From NCBI GenBank assembly GCA_008921705.1, contig VFFE01007510.1, forward strand, positions 1,605,947-1,669,946: a stretch of 64,000 nt of DNA, written 5' to 3'. Each line of letters begins with the position of its first letter. The stretch's first letter is position 1. Below the pieces are notes generated by a model. It made no database searches, was not told the DNA's origin, and saw only the letters and a list, made by a program, of their open reading frames with translations. A program made the translations under genes and the position numbers. This DNA comes from Burhinus oedicnemus. Its lineage: Eukaryota; Chordata; Aves; Charadriiformes; Burhinidae. Of this stretch, positions 45,501 to 54,895 are shown piece by piece.

Positions 45501-45841
45501 TTGTGGAAATACCCAGCATGAAAACAAAAAAAGTAAGTGGAGACCACATTTGAATTATAAAATAAATAGCTAAAAAAATCCAATCTCAACAAACCAACCC
45601 TGCTGAGAATCAAAGATAGAGCATTTCTCAAGAATATACCTTGGCTGTATTAAAGTGATAAGAGAGTATTTGTTTGGCTTGCACCCTCCCCATTAACACA
45701 GGTTATTGAACTGTTTTCATTTAGTTAAATATGAATTTACCTGTTGAAACGGTAGATATCCCGTATGTTTCCAAACAGGGCTGATCGCTCTTCTGTCCCC
45801 AGGGAGAGCTTGGTCTGGTCAGTGATACAGTCGAGGTAATC
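17463..45841 (-). CDS. PLEKHG1: PLEKHG1, Rho guanine-nucleotide exchange factor (5' end off window)
   Basis: Sixteen minus-strand exons join to 4,170 nt (1,389 codons plus stop) with every intron phase compatible. In order they encode most of a DH domain (in-window residues 1 to about 140), a PH domain (about 170-290), a small-exon linker (290-353), and a long Ser/acid-rich tail ending in [12 protein letters not shown] domains catalyse GDP release from Rho-family GTPases and PH domains help membrane placement; the PLEKHG1 family acts at the actin cytoskeleton. Identity rests on near-identical DH/PH blocks ([31 protein letters not shown]) and the tail motifs [37 protein letters not shown] and [11 protein letters not shown], remembered from the mammalian protein. 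The start codon and first DH helix are not in the window. MTHFD1L follows downstream on the same strand, the neighbour order known in mammals. The mammalian protein is about 1,385 aa in total, so this one should be longer, partly because of two extra exons. Confidence 0.96.
18563..19518 (-). other. PLEKHG1 last intron
   Basis: 956 bp of AT-rich sequence joining the two large tail exons. Nothing recognisable beyond splice sites. Confidence 0.85.
19519..21193 (-). CDS. PLEKHG1: PLEKHG1 large tail exon
   Basis: This 1,675-nt exon has acceptor CTCCACAG before AGCTCCAAG and donor GCTATTG followed by GTATGT. It encodes 558 residues from [16 protein letters not shown] to KKQGGPAI. Landmarks in order are [150 protein letters not shown] and [14 protein letters not shown]. 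The VYDNI and VYDTI motifs and the Arg-rich Ser motif RRASSAGES look like phosphorylation-type linear motifs; this is inference. There is no internal stop in the full exon. Confidence 0.97.
21194..22014 (-). other. PLEKHG1 intron
   Basis: 821 bp between the basic 39-codon exon and the first large tail exon. No repeat or exon is recognised. Confidence 0.8.
22015..22131 (-). CDS. PLEKHG1: PLEKHG1 basic 39-codon exon, frame-neutral
   Basis: This 117-nt exon is phase 0 at both ends, with acceptor AATTACAG before GGAGTGC and donor ACGCAG followed by GTATAT. It encodes [18 protein letters not shown], then [21 protein letters not shown], a Lys/Arg-rich low-complexity segment. Like the exon before it, it can be included or skipped without breaking the frame. 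No known domain is recognised. Confidence 0.82.
22132..22601 (-). other. PLEKHG1 intron
   Basis: 470 bp. A C12 run (22567-22578 on the plus strand, a G run in the transcript) lies about 25 nt inside the donor of the acidic exon, where intronic G runs often act as splicing enhancers. Nothing else is recognised. Confidence 0.75.
22567..22578 (+). repeat. C12 homopolymer (G12 in transcript)
   Basis: Twelve C on the plus strand, 24-35 nt downstream of the donor of the acidic PLEKHG1 exon. Confidence 0.9.
22602..22820 (-). CDS. PLEKHG1: PLEKHG1 acidic 73-codon exon, frame-neutral
   Basis: This 219-nt exon is phase 0 at both ends, with acceptor TTTTTTAAG before CGGATCAG and donor GAACAG followed by GTAGGA. 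It encodes 73 residues beginning [20 protein letters not shown] and ending in an acidic run, [14 protein letters not shown] do not recall this segment in the standard mammalian isoform. It may be a cassette exon, or I may be recalling one isoform only. Its polypyrimidine tract is a (GTTT)n repeat joined to T11. Confidence 0.85.
22824..22853 (+). repeat. A11 plus (AAAC)n microsatellite forming a polypyrimidine tract
   Basis: Plus-strand A11, then repeated caaa units. In the transcript this reads (GTTT)n followed by T11 and then AAG, and serves directly as the 3' splice-site tract of the exon at 22602-22820. Confidence 0.9.
23314..23372 (-). mobile_element. CR1 3' tail fragment
   Basis: About 60 bp (gtagaatcatggaatcatct, then ggaggggacctttaagatca, then gtccaacc) matches the terminal CR1 segment in minus orientation. 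It lies in the intron between the microexon and the acidic exon. Confidence 0.75.
23731..23753 (-). CDS. PLEKHG1: PLEKHG1 23-nt microexon
   Basis: This 23-nt exon has acceptor TGTTTTCAG before ATGTAAG and donor CAGAAG followed by GTAAGC. It completes an Asp codon, then encodes VSPDMQK. It moves the phase from 1 to 0, so it is needed in frame unless another phase-shifting exon is also skipped. The alternative donor inside it (ATGTAAG) would leave a 2-nt exon and is not credible. Confidence 0.85.
24214..24252 (-). CDS. PLEKHG1: PLEKHG1 39-nt exon
   Basis: This 39-nt exon has acceptor TTTTTCAG before AACCCTC and donor AAACG followed by GTAAGC. With the split codons it encodes [13 protein letters not shown](D). 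It is phase 1 at both ends and so can be skipped in frame. The EPSSRxHKVLK motif matches the remembered mammalian sequence at this point. Confidence 0.9.
25262..25357 (-). CDS. PLEKHG1: PLEKHG1 linker exon ([11 protein letters not shown])
   Basis: This 96-nt exon has acceptor TTCCACAG before ATCACCC and donor AATCAG followed by GTGAAT. It encodes [17 protein letters not shown], then [14 protein letters not shown], and ends one base into a Glu codon. It is phase 1 at both ends, so it could be skipped without a frameshift. The basic HRVRRKS stretch opens the disordered region. Confidence 0.93.
25358..26564 (-). other. PLEKHG1 intron containing a GC/CpG-rich block
   Basis: 1.2 kb. About 25730-26160 is strikingly GC- and CpG-rich (gagccgcgttgcggcttgc, catcacgcgcgttccctgg, ctgccgccgcaggggcactg) against AT-rich flanks. 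No PLEKHG1 residues are expected here. It may be an internal promoter, an unannotated exon or a GC-rich relic. Confidence 0.6.
26565..26598 (-). CDS. PLEKHG1: PLEKHG1 34-nt linker exon
   Basis: This 34-nt exon has acceptor CTTTCAG before GCCAAAC and donor ATAC followed by GTAAGT. It encodes [11 protein letters not shown] plus one base of a split His codon. It was found from the residues expected after the PH helix and from paired splice sites. Skipping it alone would shift the frame. Confidence 0.92.
26599..28387 (-). other. PLEKHG1 intron with long poly(A) cluster
   Basis: 1.8 kb. An A28 run (27600-27627) is followed by shorter A runs to about 27669. No SINE body could be recognised to the left of it. 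The rest is unremarkable. Confidence 0.7.
27600..27627 (+). repeat. A28 homopolymer
   Basis: The longest single-base run in the window, followed by shorter A runs to 27669. No recognisable retroposed body is attached on its left, so it is listed as a plain homopolymer. Confidence 0.9.
28388..28474 (-). CDS. PLEKHG1: PLEKHG1 exon: PH domain C-terminal helix
   Basis: This 87-nt exon of 29 codons, phase 0, has acceptor TATCAG before GCAAAGT and donor CAAG followed by GTAAAA. It encodes [20 protein letters not shown] and NHPAKIPAK. The Trp in RLWILHLK is the near-invariant residue of the closing PH helix. Confidence 0.95.
28590..28685 (-). CDS. PLEKHG1: PLEKHG1 exon: PH domain, middle
   Basis: This 96-nt exon of 32 codons, phase 0, has acceptor GTTACAG before TGTGGG and donor CCAG followed by GTATGA. 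It encodes [20 protein letters not shown] and then [12 protein letters not shown], middle strands of the PH fold. The intron to the previous exon is only 88 nt. Confidence 0.95.
28774..28956 (-). CDS. PLEKHG1: PLEKHG1 exon: PH domain, first strands
   Basis: This 183-nt exon of 61 codons, phase 0 at both ends, has acceptor GTTGCAG before GAGATAC and donor ATACTG followed by GTATGT. It encodes [18 protein letters not shown], then [20 protein letters not shown], the first strands of the DH-associated PH domain. Reading through the donor gives a non-homologous tail, which supports the exon end chosen. Confidence 0.96.
28957..31321 (-). other. PLEKHG1 intron between DH and PH exons
   Basis: 2.4 kb of AT-rich intron separating the last DH helix exon from the first PH exon. 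No repeat, RNA gene or exon is recognised. Confidence 0.75.
31322..31453 (-). CDS. PLEKHG1: PLEKHG1 exon: DH C-terminal helix and DH-PH linker
   Basis: This 132-nt exon of 44 codons, phase 0 at both ends, has acceptor GTCTTAG before GAAATAG and donor CTCCAA followed by GTGAGT. It encodes [20 protein letters not shown], then [20 protein letters not shown], the long final DH helix that leads into the PH domain. Confidence 0.96.
31454..33089 (-). other. PLEKHG1 introns within the DH domain
   Basis: Introns 31454-32445 and 32597-33089. Both are AT-rich and contain nothing I recognise besides splice signals and short T runs. Confidence 0.75.
32446..32596 (-). CDS. PLEKHG1: PLEKHG1 exon: DH domain core
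   Basis: This 151-nt exon has acceptor TTCCAG before GTCGG and donor CAT followed by GTAAGC. It completes the split Arg, then encodes 50 residues including [21 protein letters not shown] and [20 protein letters not shown]. The last motif is the most conserved DH helix, which contacts the GTPase switch regions, so the catalytic core looks intact. Confidence 0.96.
33090..33136 (-). CDS. PLEKHG1: PLEKHG1 exon: DH domain, 47-nt exon
   Basis: This exon is only 47 nt. The acceptor is CATGCAG before AGTGAAG and the donor is CAAG followed by GTAGGA. It encodes [15 protein letters not shown] plus two bases (AG) of a split Arg codon. The YTQYCTNYP block is a conserved DH signature of this family. Skipping it would shift the frame, so it should be constitutive. 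Confidence 0.94.
33137..40282 (-). other. Large PLEKHG1 intron (7.1 kb)
   Basis: Mostly AT-rich unique sequence. It contains a T9/A14 hairpin-prone stretch (33651-33680), a (TA)n run (35139-35155), a modest GC-rich patch near 35.8-36.0 kb, and homeobox-core-rich sequence (TTAAT/ATTA motifs) at about 36.6-37.9 kb that could be conserved non-coding DNA. No gene is supported. Confidence 0.65.
35139..35155. repeat. (TA)n microsatellite
   Basis: About 17 bp of alternating TA in an AT-rich part of the large PLEKHG1 intron. Confidence 0.9.
40283..40352 (-). CDS. PLEKHG1: PLEKHG1 exon: DH domain
   Basis: This 70-nt exon has acceptor TTTTAG before TGAACTT and donor AAAG followed by GTAAGT. It completes a split Ser, then encodes 23 residues from [14 protein letters not shown] to DCFVSK, a DH helix. 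It ends in phase 0. Large introns flank it on both sides (5.4 kb upstream, 6.9 kb downstream). Confidence 0.95.
40353..45740 (-). other. Large PLEKHG1 intron (5.4 kb)
   Basis: AT-rich intron with a probable MIR-like fragment (41600-41665) and a T13 run near 44424-44436. No exon, RNA gene or intact element is seen. Confidence 0.7.
41600..41665 (+). repeat. Probable ancient MIR-like SINE fragment
   Basis: The string tttaacctccatacctcaat followed by ttctccc, catcaaaatgggaataa and aaatatgacc resembles the MIR/L2-type 3' consensus (cctcagtttcccc, atctgtaaaatggggataat). It is a short diverged match by eye only. Confidence 0.45.
45741..45841 (-). CDS. PLEKHG1: PLEKHG1 exon: DH domain, early part
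   Basis: This is the most 5' exon visible, 101 nt. The acceptor is TTGTAG before GATTACC and the donor is CAG followed by GTAAATT. It encodes 33 residues beginning [12 protein letters not shown] and containing [12 protein letters not shown] and DIYRFN, the DH segment after the first helix. It starts in phase 0 and ends with two bases (AG) that complete a Ser codon in the next exon. The preceding exon, expected to carry the start Met and the first DH helix, was not found up to base 64000. Confidence 0.95.
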
Positions 45842-48800
45842 CTACAAGAGAAATGAGAAGCGGGCCTTCAGACATTTCCTCCTTTTCTAGATCAGTAAAC
45901 GGAGCTATGTTTTATTGTACAAGATGAGTCTCTTCATATCAGTTTCACCTTATTATTACAGTAAAGCCTTCAGTAGCCCCTCTGTGAACAGTGACTCTAT
46001 TATGAAAGGTAACAGTACTTATCTGTTGATTGAAACCAAGAAGATAACAAAAGACTGAATGCTAAGTTATAGCCCTTAGACAGGACAGCCAACATTTCTC
46101 TTGCTACTAATACACAAATGTATTCAGATCTCATTCACAATGACAGTTTAATTGATCATTCAACTGGCTCAAAGACAAAAAAAATGTAAAAATAAGAGAT
46201 GAAGAATGTCATCTAATGCAGTCTTAGTAACAGAACACCTATATAATAAAGAGCAGAGAGCATACAAGCAACACAGGCTCAGAAAAGCAACCACTGCAAA
46301 AAAAATTATTTTTTTAAATCATAGTTAAGAAAAAAAATCAGAGTTTCTAGAGGACAGATCTAAATGTAGATATACACACACAATTTAACCACACATACGG
46401 TTACGTTGCAAATTACATTGCTATATACTGTAGCAAATATTTCCTTTTGCATTTATAAGAGAGATAGCATCTCATCCAGGGACTTCAACTGAATAGGAAC
46501 AAGACAGCTAGAAAAACCTCATATCAGCGATGTTCTGGGAGAACAATTTTCCCATCTCTTCCCTCACTTTGATAAGAGCTCAGGCTCCCAAAGTGTCACC
46601 TTTCATTCTGTTGCTGCTACAGTATTAAAATTTCTCAGAAAAGGGCAAACAAATCCAGCAGGCTATTAACTAACTACAACTCATAAACCAAGAAACCCAA
46701 TGTGCTGCCACATTCATGAGGAAATTCTTCTGGAGGATGGAAATAAAGTAAAAGTGAAAACAGCTGAAACAATGCGAAATAAAAATAAATAAAATCTCTT
46801 AGCCTGGAGCTAGACAACGTGGTGTGGCAACCTCCCAAAAGCAACACAACATTCCATGGTGCTGCAAGGAAGGAGCCCTGCAAAGCGTCAATGAGACCAT
46901 GAAAACTTCTAAAATATAACTGCGTTCCAGAGTCGTAAAGAATAAAGTATTATAGAACACATAAACCGGCCAAGATTTATTCTCTGTGTAAATCCTGTGA
47001 AGATAAAGGGTTTGGATCAACCATGGATCTGACTTCTGGATTTTAGATGCCCTCATAAGGAAGGTTAAGAATTGCAGCACTCGAGCCTCTGTTCCCTTAT
47101 CGTTCTTTCCAACTGGAAACAGTGTCAGCAGAGTCACAGGTGTAACCAAGATTCAGGTTTAGGTCCCAGTAGGCTTTCCTGTCCCTTCCCCCTATCCTAA
47201 TGCTCAATAATCCACACTCTTTCATCACCTCCAGTTAAAGATACCCTTTATTACCCCCAAAACTCAGTATTTTTTGCCAAGGGAAAGCAAGCAAGCCTAT
47301 TCCAAGGCAACCTCAATGTCTTTAAGAAGATCTTTAAGACCAGCAACAAGCAGCAGTGGTCAGGCAAGCAGGCAGGTCCCTGGAGGGCCATCTCATCTCT
47401 TCTGCAATGGCATCTGACCTGCACTCTACCTTCTCTCCTAGCTGACAGCAGCATCATAGTCCAAGCCTGTCCTTGAAATAGATTTGTGCAGTAAGTCATT
47501 GTAAGTCATTGGAACTGCATCCCTGGGACTCCCTGAACTTGGCCTTGGCTTTTTATTTGTACTCATAAGCTGCAGAAGAGTAAAAGGTTCAGGATGGTGA
47601 AGCAGACGGGACTGCAGCAAGCAACACGCTAGGTTAAAGGCAGAAGTAGATGATACATTCAGGGCTACTCCAGTGATGGTAGTAATTAAATAACCTTTCC
47701 TGCCCACTAATACAAATCTGCATATAAAAAGTTCCAGTGGAATTGTGATCCTCTGAAAACATTTTTAGCACTGCAGGAACACTGCAGCACCCCAAGCTGA
47801 TATGACGGAGTGGGTTGCAGAGGAATGGAAATCTTACAGTAACTAACTCCATAGGGTGTATTTATTGAATAAAGAGGAGTTCCTTTCAAATTCATTCATC
47901 TCGGCATAGCTGGAGCTTGAGTTTCTTCAAAATAACAAACAGTCCACAGTTATTTCTGGTATTGTAGACAGTATTATAAGCATGACCTGGTTTGCGCTCC
48001 TTTTGTCCTCTTACCCCAGTTTTCTTCCACATACGCATACTCTTCTCAGTCTTTTACTGACTCTCAGTAAGAAAGAGGGAACCACGTACTTTCTAATGCT
48101 CCTGCCAAGCAGCAGCCTGCAGGTGCTTTGGCAGTTTTCCAGCATCCACATAGCATATGCCAGTATCAGGTTATACCACACACCCACAGCTTGTCCTCTC
48201 TTGTGCTGGAAGTTCCTTAAGACTGCGCTCCAGGCCCCCTTCTCCTCCCAGCACCAGATCAGAAACAAACCAGAAACTAATGGTTGGATTTGTGCTTACC
48301 TAGAGTAAAGGGAGACGATTATTTGCTTAAAACACTTGGGATTCAGAGGTACCTTCTATCTCCCCTCGTACTGTTAGGGAATCACACAGGATTTGGGGAC
48401 TACTTTCATGTTTTAGCTTTCTATTTTTGTTAATATTGCTGACTTGAGGCTCATGCAAGTCTGACAGCTAGGGACATGTTTACATTGCTGTTACACACGT
48501 TAAGCGGGTACCTGAGTTGGACACGGACTCCCTAACGCGGCACTGACAGTAGGGTAGTCACAGCAGCAAAAAAGCTTCAGATATTCGTGTTTACCCGAAA
48601 GAGGTGGACACTGGAGGGTCTTGACGCAGTGGTCTGACCAAGTCCAGGCGGAGCACAGCAGCACACCGCTTGCACTGACGCAGCAAGCGGGACGCTTCTG
48701 GTTACAGTGCTTTATAGAGCATGCCTGCTTTCATAAAGGCTTCGTGAACCCATCCAGGAAACAGATGCAGTATTGGCATATAATGTCCTCTGCAAGGACA

Positions 48801-49959
48801 ACAACACAGGCAGATCAAAGCTACACAGCCATGGGGTTTTTCCGAATTATTTCTTAGCAAACGGTACTTTACCCTCGTGGCAGTCACTGCAACCTCCTGC
48901 CGTGTATCAACAGCTGTTATCTTCCGAAGCCATAATGAAAGGTTTGGAGCTACGAGATAACAGGGCAGGCTGCAACCATAATGACATGGCACAGAAATCA
49001 ATGAAATTTATCTGAACAGAGTACTGGCCTTACTCACTTTATTTGTTTCTTGTCAGCATCTAGGCACCCTCTGTCGGCATTGAATGATTTGTTTATAACC
49101 TTTGCCTTCACTAGCCTTTTATTACTTCTCTGCAGTTATGGTAACAACATTTAGCTTACTTTATAAGAGAAAAAAAAAAACAACACCTACAAATGCCAGT
49201 CTCCTTAGATTGATTTATGGAGCAAGGTTTGCTGTAATGGTATTGCACAATTTTTCCGTCCTATTTCCTGAAACTCTCCAAAAACTAGAAGAGTCTTGCC
49301 AGACTGCCCTGCCTTCCTTGCTGGGATTGACGTTCTCCCCATTTGTCTTTCATCACGCCAAACCCATCGGGAGGAATGTCTGTTCAAAGCTGCATATCTG
49401 ACTACCATCTCCTCCTCCATAATCACACGAGAAAGATCTCTGGAAGAACACGATGATGACAATACCAACCTCAGAGGATAGAAAATAATTATCTGAATTG
49501 GAAATACGAGAAAACTGTCAAGAAAAGGATTAAATGAGCACAAATATCTTCATGCATTGATTAAACTCATTTTTTCCATGACCAAACTTTAGAAACTTAA
49601 TGCAAATTAGTGGGATATTTTCATCTAGCCACCCAGGTTTCCCTTTGAAAACAGGCATACACTTAGCTTTAAAAACAGACTACAGGCTGAACAATAACAA
49701 ATAATAAGTCAGCCATTAATGTGGCAATGTTAAAATTACATGTTAAAATGAGTAATGTTAATGGTAACACTAAAAGAAAAAAAAAAAAAGGGGGTAAAAG
49801 CCACATTGCCTCGTAAAACAAGAATCAGTTTTTATCCTGCACTGCAAGAAACATATATACTGCAGAAGTTCTTAGCAATCCCTTTACAGAGCAGGACAGT
49901 GCATATGTGAATATCACCAAAGAAAAGGAAAACTGTTGAAAGAGCAGCGTTCTTGCATA

Positions 49960-50025
49960 TAGAATCATAGAATAGTTTGGGTAGGAAGGGACCTTTAAAG
50001 GTCATTTAGTGCAACTCCCCTTGCA
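49960..50025 (-). mobile_element. CR1 3' tail fragment
   Basis: About 65 bp (tagaatcatagaatagtttg, then ggaagggacctttaaaggtc) matches the CR1 3' end in minus orientation. It is severely 5'-truncated and carries no coding sequence. Confidence 0.8.
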
Positions 50026-52914
50026 TGTACACTTTTACCAAGAGACAGGCAGACAAAACACTGAATATTTAATTAAATATCCATACCAAAAAAAGAAGAA
50101 AAAAAGGGATTTTACCCACCAGGAAACTTTGCTTTCCAATGCCTAAACACAGGCTGCAGGACAAAGCAAAGCTGCTCTACATCTCTGGACTTCAGCAACA
50201 CCCACTTTGGCTCAAGAGCTGAGGACTTACATCAAGAAAACTCAGTCTCTGACCAAAAAATGCTTAAACCCAGGTACTTATCAAAACTCCAATGACGTCT
50301 AGTGTTGCAGCATGAGGAGGAATATGTAATATTAAGTCAAGCAGGACCTAAATCCAGGCAGTGCCATAACATCACTCAGACCCCTGTTTTCTGATATTCC
50401 CTAGATCTGTGCTACTGATAAGGCAGCTTTTACTCCTAGATGCTCTACCATACTCACGGGCATATTTTTGCCTGACTCCCCTCTACCCAGCACAGATGCA
50501 CATGGCTCAAATCAGATGGCTGTGCAGAAAAGGAACTACTGAAATGGTTCAGCAGCCTATTTCCACACTGCTTTGAGGAAAAGGCTGCAGACCAGAAGGA
50601 AAACATGCCACAAACTGGATCCTGTTTGTAGTCTGCTAGCTAGATCCATGCTGACCAAAACACCTACACACTTGTAACCAGAGAAAGCTGGGCAACAGTT
50701 GTTGTACAACAGAATAACTGCTATAACACGCCCCCTATTGCTAATTCTGCTGATTATATAGGCAATTATAATCTGTGCCAGTTCCCCTTTTGCCTGATTT
50801 TATTTCTATTTTTTTTAATTATAATTTATGGATTTATCTGGCATGTACAGCAACATACTCTGAATGCCTGGTGGGTCAAAAAATAGCCTACTCTCCACAA
50901 CAGGTGGCCAAGGATGCTGAATACTGGTGAGAGCAGCTCAATGCAACTCTTTTTAATTATTCAAAATACAGCTGTACCCTGCAAAGTGAAGGTGCACTTG
51001 TAAACCACACATATTTTGCTTTCTTGCTCTGCTTCCTTTGGGTATATCAGTCCAAGAACTGACTGAGATCTAAATCAAATCCATCTCCTTCCCATATCAA
51101 ACCCTGTTGTCAGGTTTTCTCCTTAAAACACATAATTACCTTTATTGTCGTCATCTCTTGTGATGGAAGAAGACAAGCCCACTATTTTAGTGCAGGTGTC
51201 CTGTAATATGCACAGTGGTTTACTTGGAGACATGTGTAGCAAAACATTTCATGCAGCCAAACTTAACACATTCCTGACTGCTTTCTTCCCCTTATCTTCT
51301 GGCTTCCATATTCTTCCTCTACAGTCTCTGTAACTAGTCAAAACTAGTCATATATCTATAGGCAGCCTCATTTTGACTGAAACCATCCTTCCCTTCTGCG
51401 AGTGGAAGTGTCTGCCCAATTGCTCTTATAACAATTTCCCACCTCCCATCCCCTGTCAAAGCCCTTGCTGTTTTCAGCCCTCCAGAGACAGCCTGGCGTG
51501 TTCCCACGTGGGAAATCCATGCCCGTCATGATTAACGAGTGCCCTTAACCTCCCACTTCTGAAACTCCTCTGTAGGAGAAGCAGAAGCGGCAGCAGCTCT
51601 GCTTCAGTGTCTTACCTGTACGGTTCCAACAGGCAGAGAAGGAACTTTTCAAACACTCTTTCCTGTGATGGTGAGAATTTGCTACCTAGCAGCAAGCATC
51701 TCTTGCTCCCACGTGAGTAACACAACCACTAACCCAGGCTGCAAGTAACACAATCACATCGTCATACAGTAGGCTGATACAGCTTAACTAATAGGCATAT
51801 TTTTAACTGTAGATGCAGTCTGAGCACCATAAAAATCAGAACCATATCTTATTTCTGCTGCAGATATTGCACATTAATGATGCCAGTAAATCAAACTTCA
51901 AAAAATGCCTGTGCTGTCCACCATACAGCTTCTCTACACGTAAAACCAGAAACTTAGATAAGGAAGGAAATTTCTCTGAGCATGTCTTTCCACCTTCTAC
52001 TTTTCGTGGAAAATGGGGGTGGTGATATTTGGTGGGGTTTTTTTAAAGACATCCGAAGAAGGAAAACCCTCACATCAGCCAAAGCATGGACAGGTCCAAA
52101 AGATCAGCACCTGTCTGGGGCTGGGCACAGCACAGCCACCAACTGACTGCCAAAGCCATGGTCTGTCTAAGGACAACACAGACGTGGAGATGCAGCCTCC
52201 CCTGCTCACTTCAGCAATAGCAGCAGAAAGCTCCTGGGCTCTGTGCACTTCCTACTCCCTTTTTCCATTTGCTTTACATCCCTCAGTCAGTGCTAGCAAA
52301 GCTCTGTGGGAAACAGCTCCGTCAGGCCTCGCAGGTGGGCTCTGAAGCACCCACCTACGTGCTGCCATCAAGGGTGAAGGGCAAGGAGAATACCTCCAAC
52401 TACTGACAGCCAGCAAGCCTCCAAATGGGAATGGCTGATGTAATACGCATGCTTTATAGAATCTGTTACTAGATACAGTTTGTGATTGATTTCTTTCCTC
52501 TCCAGTGCCCATGCAGAAGAGCAGAGTCTCTGAACTGGCAGGAGGCCACCTCTCTGGCATCAGTCCTCTCCCCAGGCCCCACGTGGAGGTGGTGGAGGAA
52601 GCCGTACCGCACTCACCTGTGTTAATGACCAGCTTCCTCAGAACCACCCAATTTACACATGCAGTTGTCTCACACGCAGCCTGTGGATAACAGCAATAAA
52701 GCAGGCGTGATACAGTAAGACGATACTTCACTGACTGCATGTAGAAAGGGCAAAGATTGATGGTGAGAGCACTTGTGAGAACATGGTATGAAGAAAGACT
52801 AAAAATAGAGAAGCACATTTAAGTTTTCTTTCCACTGTTTAGCATTGCAGAGTAAGGTGATTGTGACAGACTTCCCCCTACACTTTGCACAGTTAGGCTT
52901 CTGCAAATAAGTTA

Positions 52915-52960
52915 AGGTAAAGTTAAATTAAAGTTAACAGTATTAACTTAAACTTTACCT
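52915..52960. repeat. Imperfect AT-rich inverted repeat
   Basis: The left arm starts AGGTAAAGTT and ends AAGTTAA; the right arm TTAACTTAAACTTTACCT is its complement apart from a 5-base bulge. The loop is CAGTA. It predicts an 18-pair stem. Confidence 0.8.
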
Positions 52961-54729
52961 ACACGAGAGAAGGAGTAGCTATTCCTGAATGATAGATTTT
53001 CTATAATCAATGTGACTTCCTCACCTATATTACAGATGTCAAAATACTGCCCCATTACAGATACTAACGACTGGAAGCAGTGACCCCTAGTAGGTCCCCT
53101 TGGCTTCATCCACATGCATGGAAATCCACAGGGGAAGTACGTGTCAGCCAAAATTAGCAGTGAGGAATTCCTGAGTCCTAACACTATGCCTTGCACCTCT
53201 AAAATGCACGCTTTCTTTGGTTTAGGCTGCCTTTGAACAGTTGTGCCCGTGTAGAAGATGAGCACAGGTGGGGTTGTATACAAAGTCAGAAATTTCTAGG
53301 GCACATCAATGTCAACAACATAACAGTCAGGAGATCTTGTCACAGGACTTCAAGCTGGCAGAGCACAGCTAGTCTCAGGAACTGAACTGAAGCATTTGCC
53401 CTGGAAAACTTTGCAAGTGAGAGGTCCCTCAACACTCCCTGTGCTGTAGCACCAGGTTCATCCATAGGGTCCCTGGGCTAGGACAACAGCCTTGCCACTA
53501 AGCATGGCTGGGAGGTAGCAGCATAGCCTTCTGCAGCTGTGGGCTCCCCCTCACCACTTTAGAGCCTGAGCTCTAAAGCAGGCTCTGCACACCCACTCAC
53601 CCCTGCCCCAGTGTCAGAGGATGCCAATGTCAGCTTCCAGCCCCACAGCTCCTTCCTAGGACTGGGGTGGAAGGAGGCACATGTCCTATGGATGCCTACT
53701 CCACCGGTGTAGGGGTTTATGTCCTTTCTTTTTGCCCAAGGCCTGCTTTTTTCTTGTGTCATCTTTGTCCTGTGAGCCATTTTACAAGGAATGTTGCATC
53801 TATGAAGCTCTCTGGAAGGTCAAAGCCTCCGTTGAACTGCCAGCCTGCTTGGATGGACTGCTTTCATGGATTTTGCCTTCTTTGCTGAAGTGAATTTTTC
53901 AGCTAATGAAACACAATCAAAGTTCAATAATATTCCCCTGTTCAACTGCAGAAATTTTATGCTAAAATCTCCCATCTTAAAAAGACACCTTGGAAAGCAG
54001 GTTGTCAATTAAATCAAACTGTAATTTGATCGAGATGCACTAAAAGCACTCATGAACTGAAACTGGGATTCATGAATTGAACACAGACAAGTCCCCTAAA
54101 TTGTCCGTCATCTGTAAAGGCGATATGGGTAAATCACTGGGAACAGAAACTCACATGTAACCCCACTTAGACACTTCAGCACATTAACTTATCGAAGTTG
54201 GAACCCACTGATTTAAACCACGTCCCACGTTTATCTTCAGATATCAGCCAGCACCCACTGCTAAATCACAGCTACAGTAACTTTTCCCAGAAGCTGGCAC
54301 CCAGAATCGCTGCTCAGAGGTGCAATAAGAGGCAAGTTCAGCGAGCAGATGGAGATCATTAGACGATAACAAGTGCTATCAGTAGTTTACTGACATTTCA
54401 TTGAAGAGCTATGTGAGGCCCCCATCTAACCGACTTCCTAAACTTAAGAGGAAACACAGGAGAAATAAGCTACAGTAATGAGGACAGCCAAATTAAAACA
54501 TTAAACAGTAATTAGGATGTCAAATAGTTTGAGGTTGCTAGGCAGACAAAGTGAGTGCTCTCAAGATTTCTAAACCTAAGGCTGCAACTGAGGCTTGACA
54601 TCATCAGTGTCAACCATCATCATTATCATCACTCAATAACCTAGTGCTTTTTAAAAAAGTACCAGCTGAAAATATTTATTATAAATTTAAAAAAAAATTA
54701 ATCTCAAAGTTCATCAGGACATGTATAAT

Positions 54730-54895
54730 TTAATTCTCACAACACGGCTTAGTTGGTCTGATTATAACCTTATTGAACGATAGTCGAGCAAAGCACAGAG
54801 AATTACTACGGCATATTTAGCCTTTGAATGTGTGAATCACCCAGTAAAGGAACCTGAGTCTTGTGCTGTAGGCCCTTGCCCTGTTAACTAAACTT
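54730..54895 (+). repeat. Probable ancient MIR/L2-type interspersed repeat
   Basis: Diverged matches occur in the right order: ttctcacaacacggcttag, ccttattgaacgatag, gagcaaagcacagagaatta, then ggaacctgagtcttgtgctg and aggcccttgccctgttaact. These recall the tcctcacaacaaccc / cccattttacagatga / ggcacagagag / gaacccaggagtcttgtgct pattern of old amniote SINE/LINE tails. The subfamily is not assignable by eye. Confidence 0.5.
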
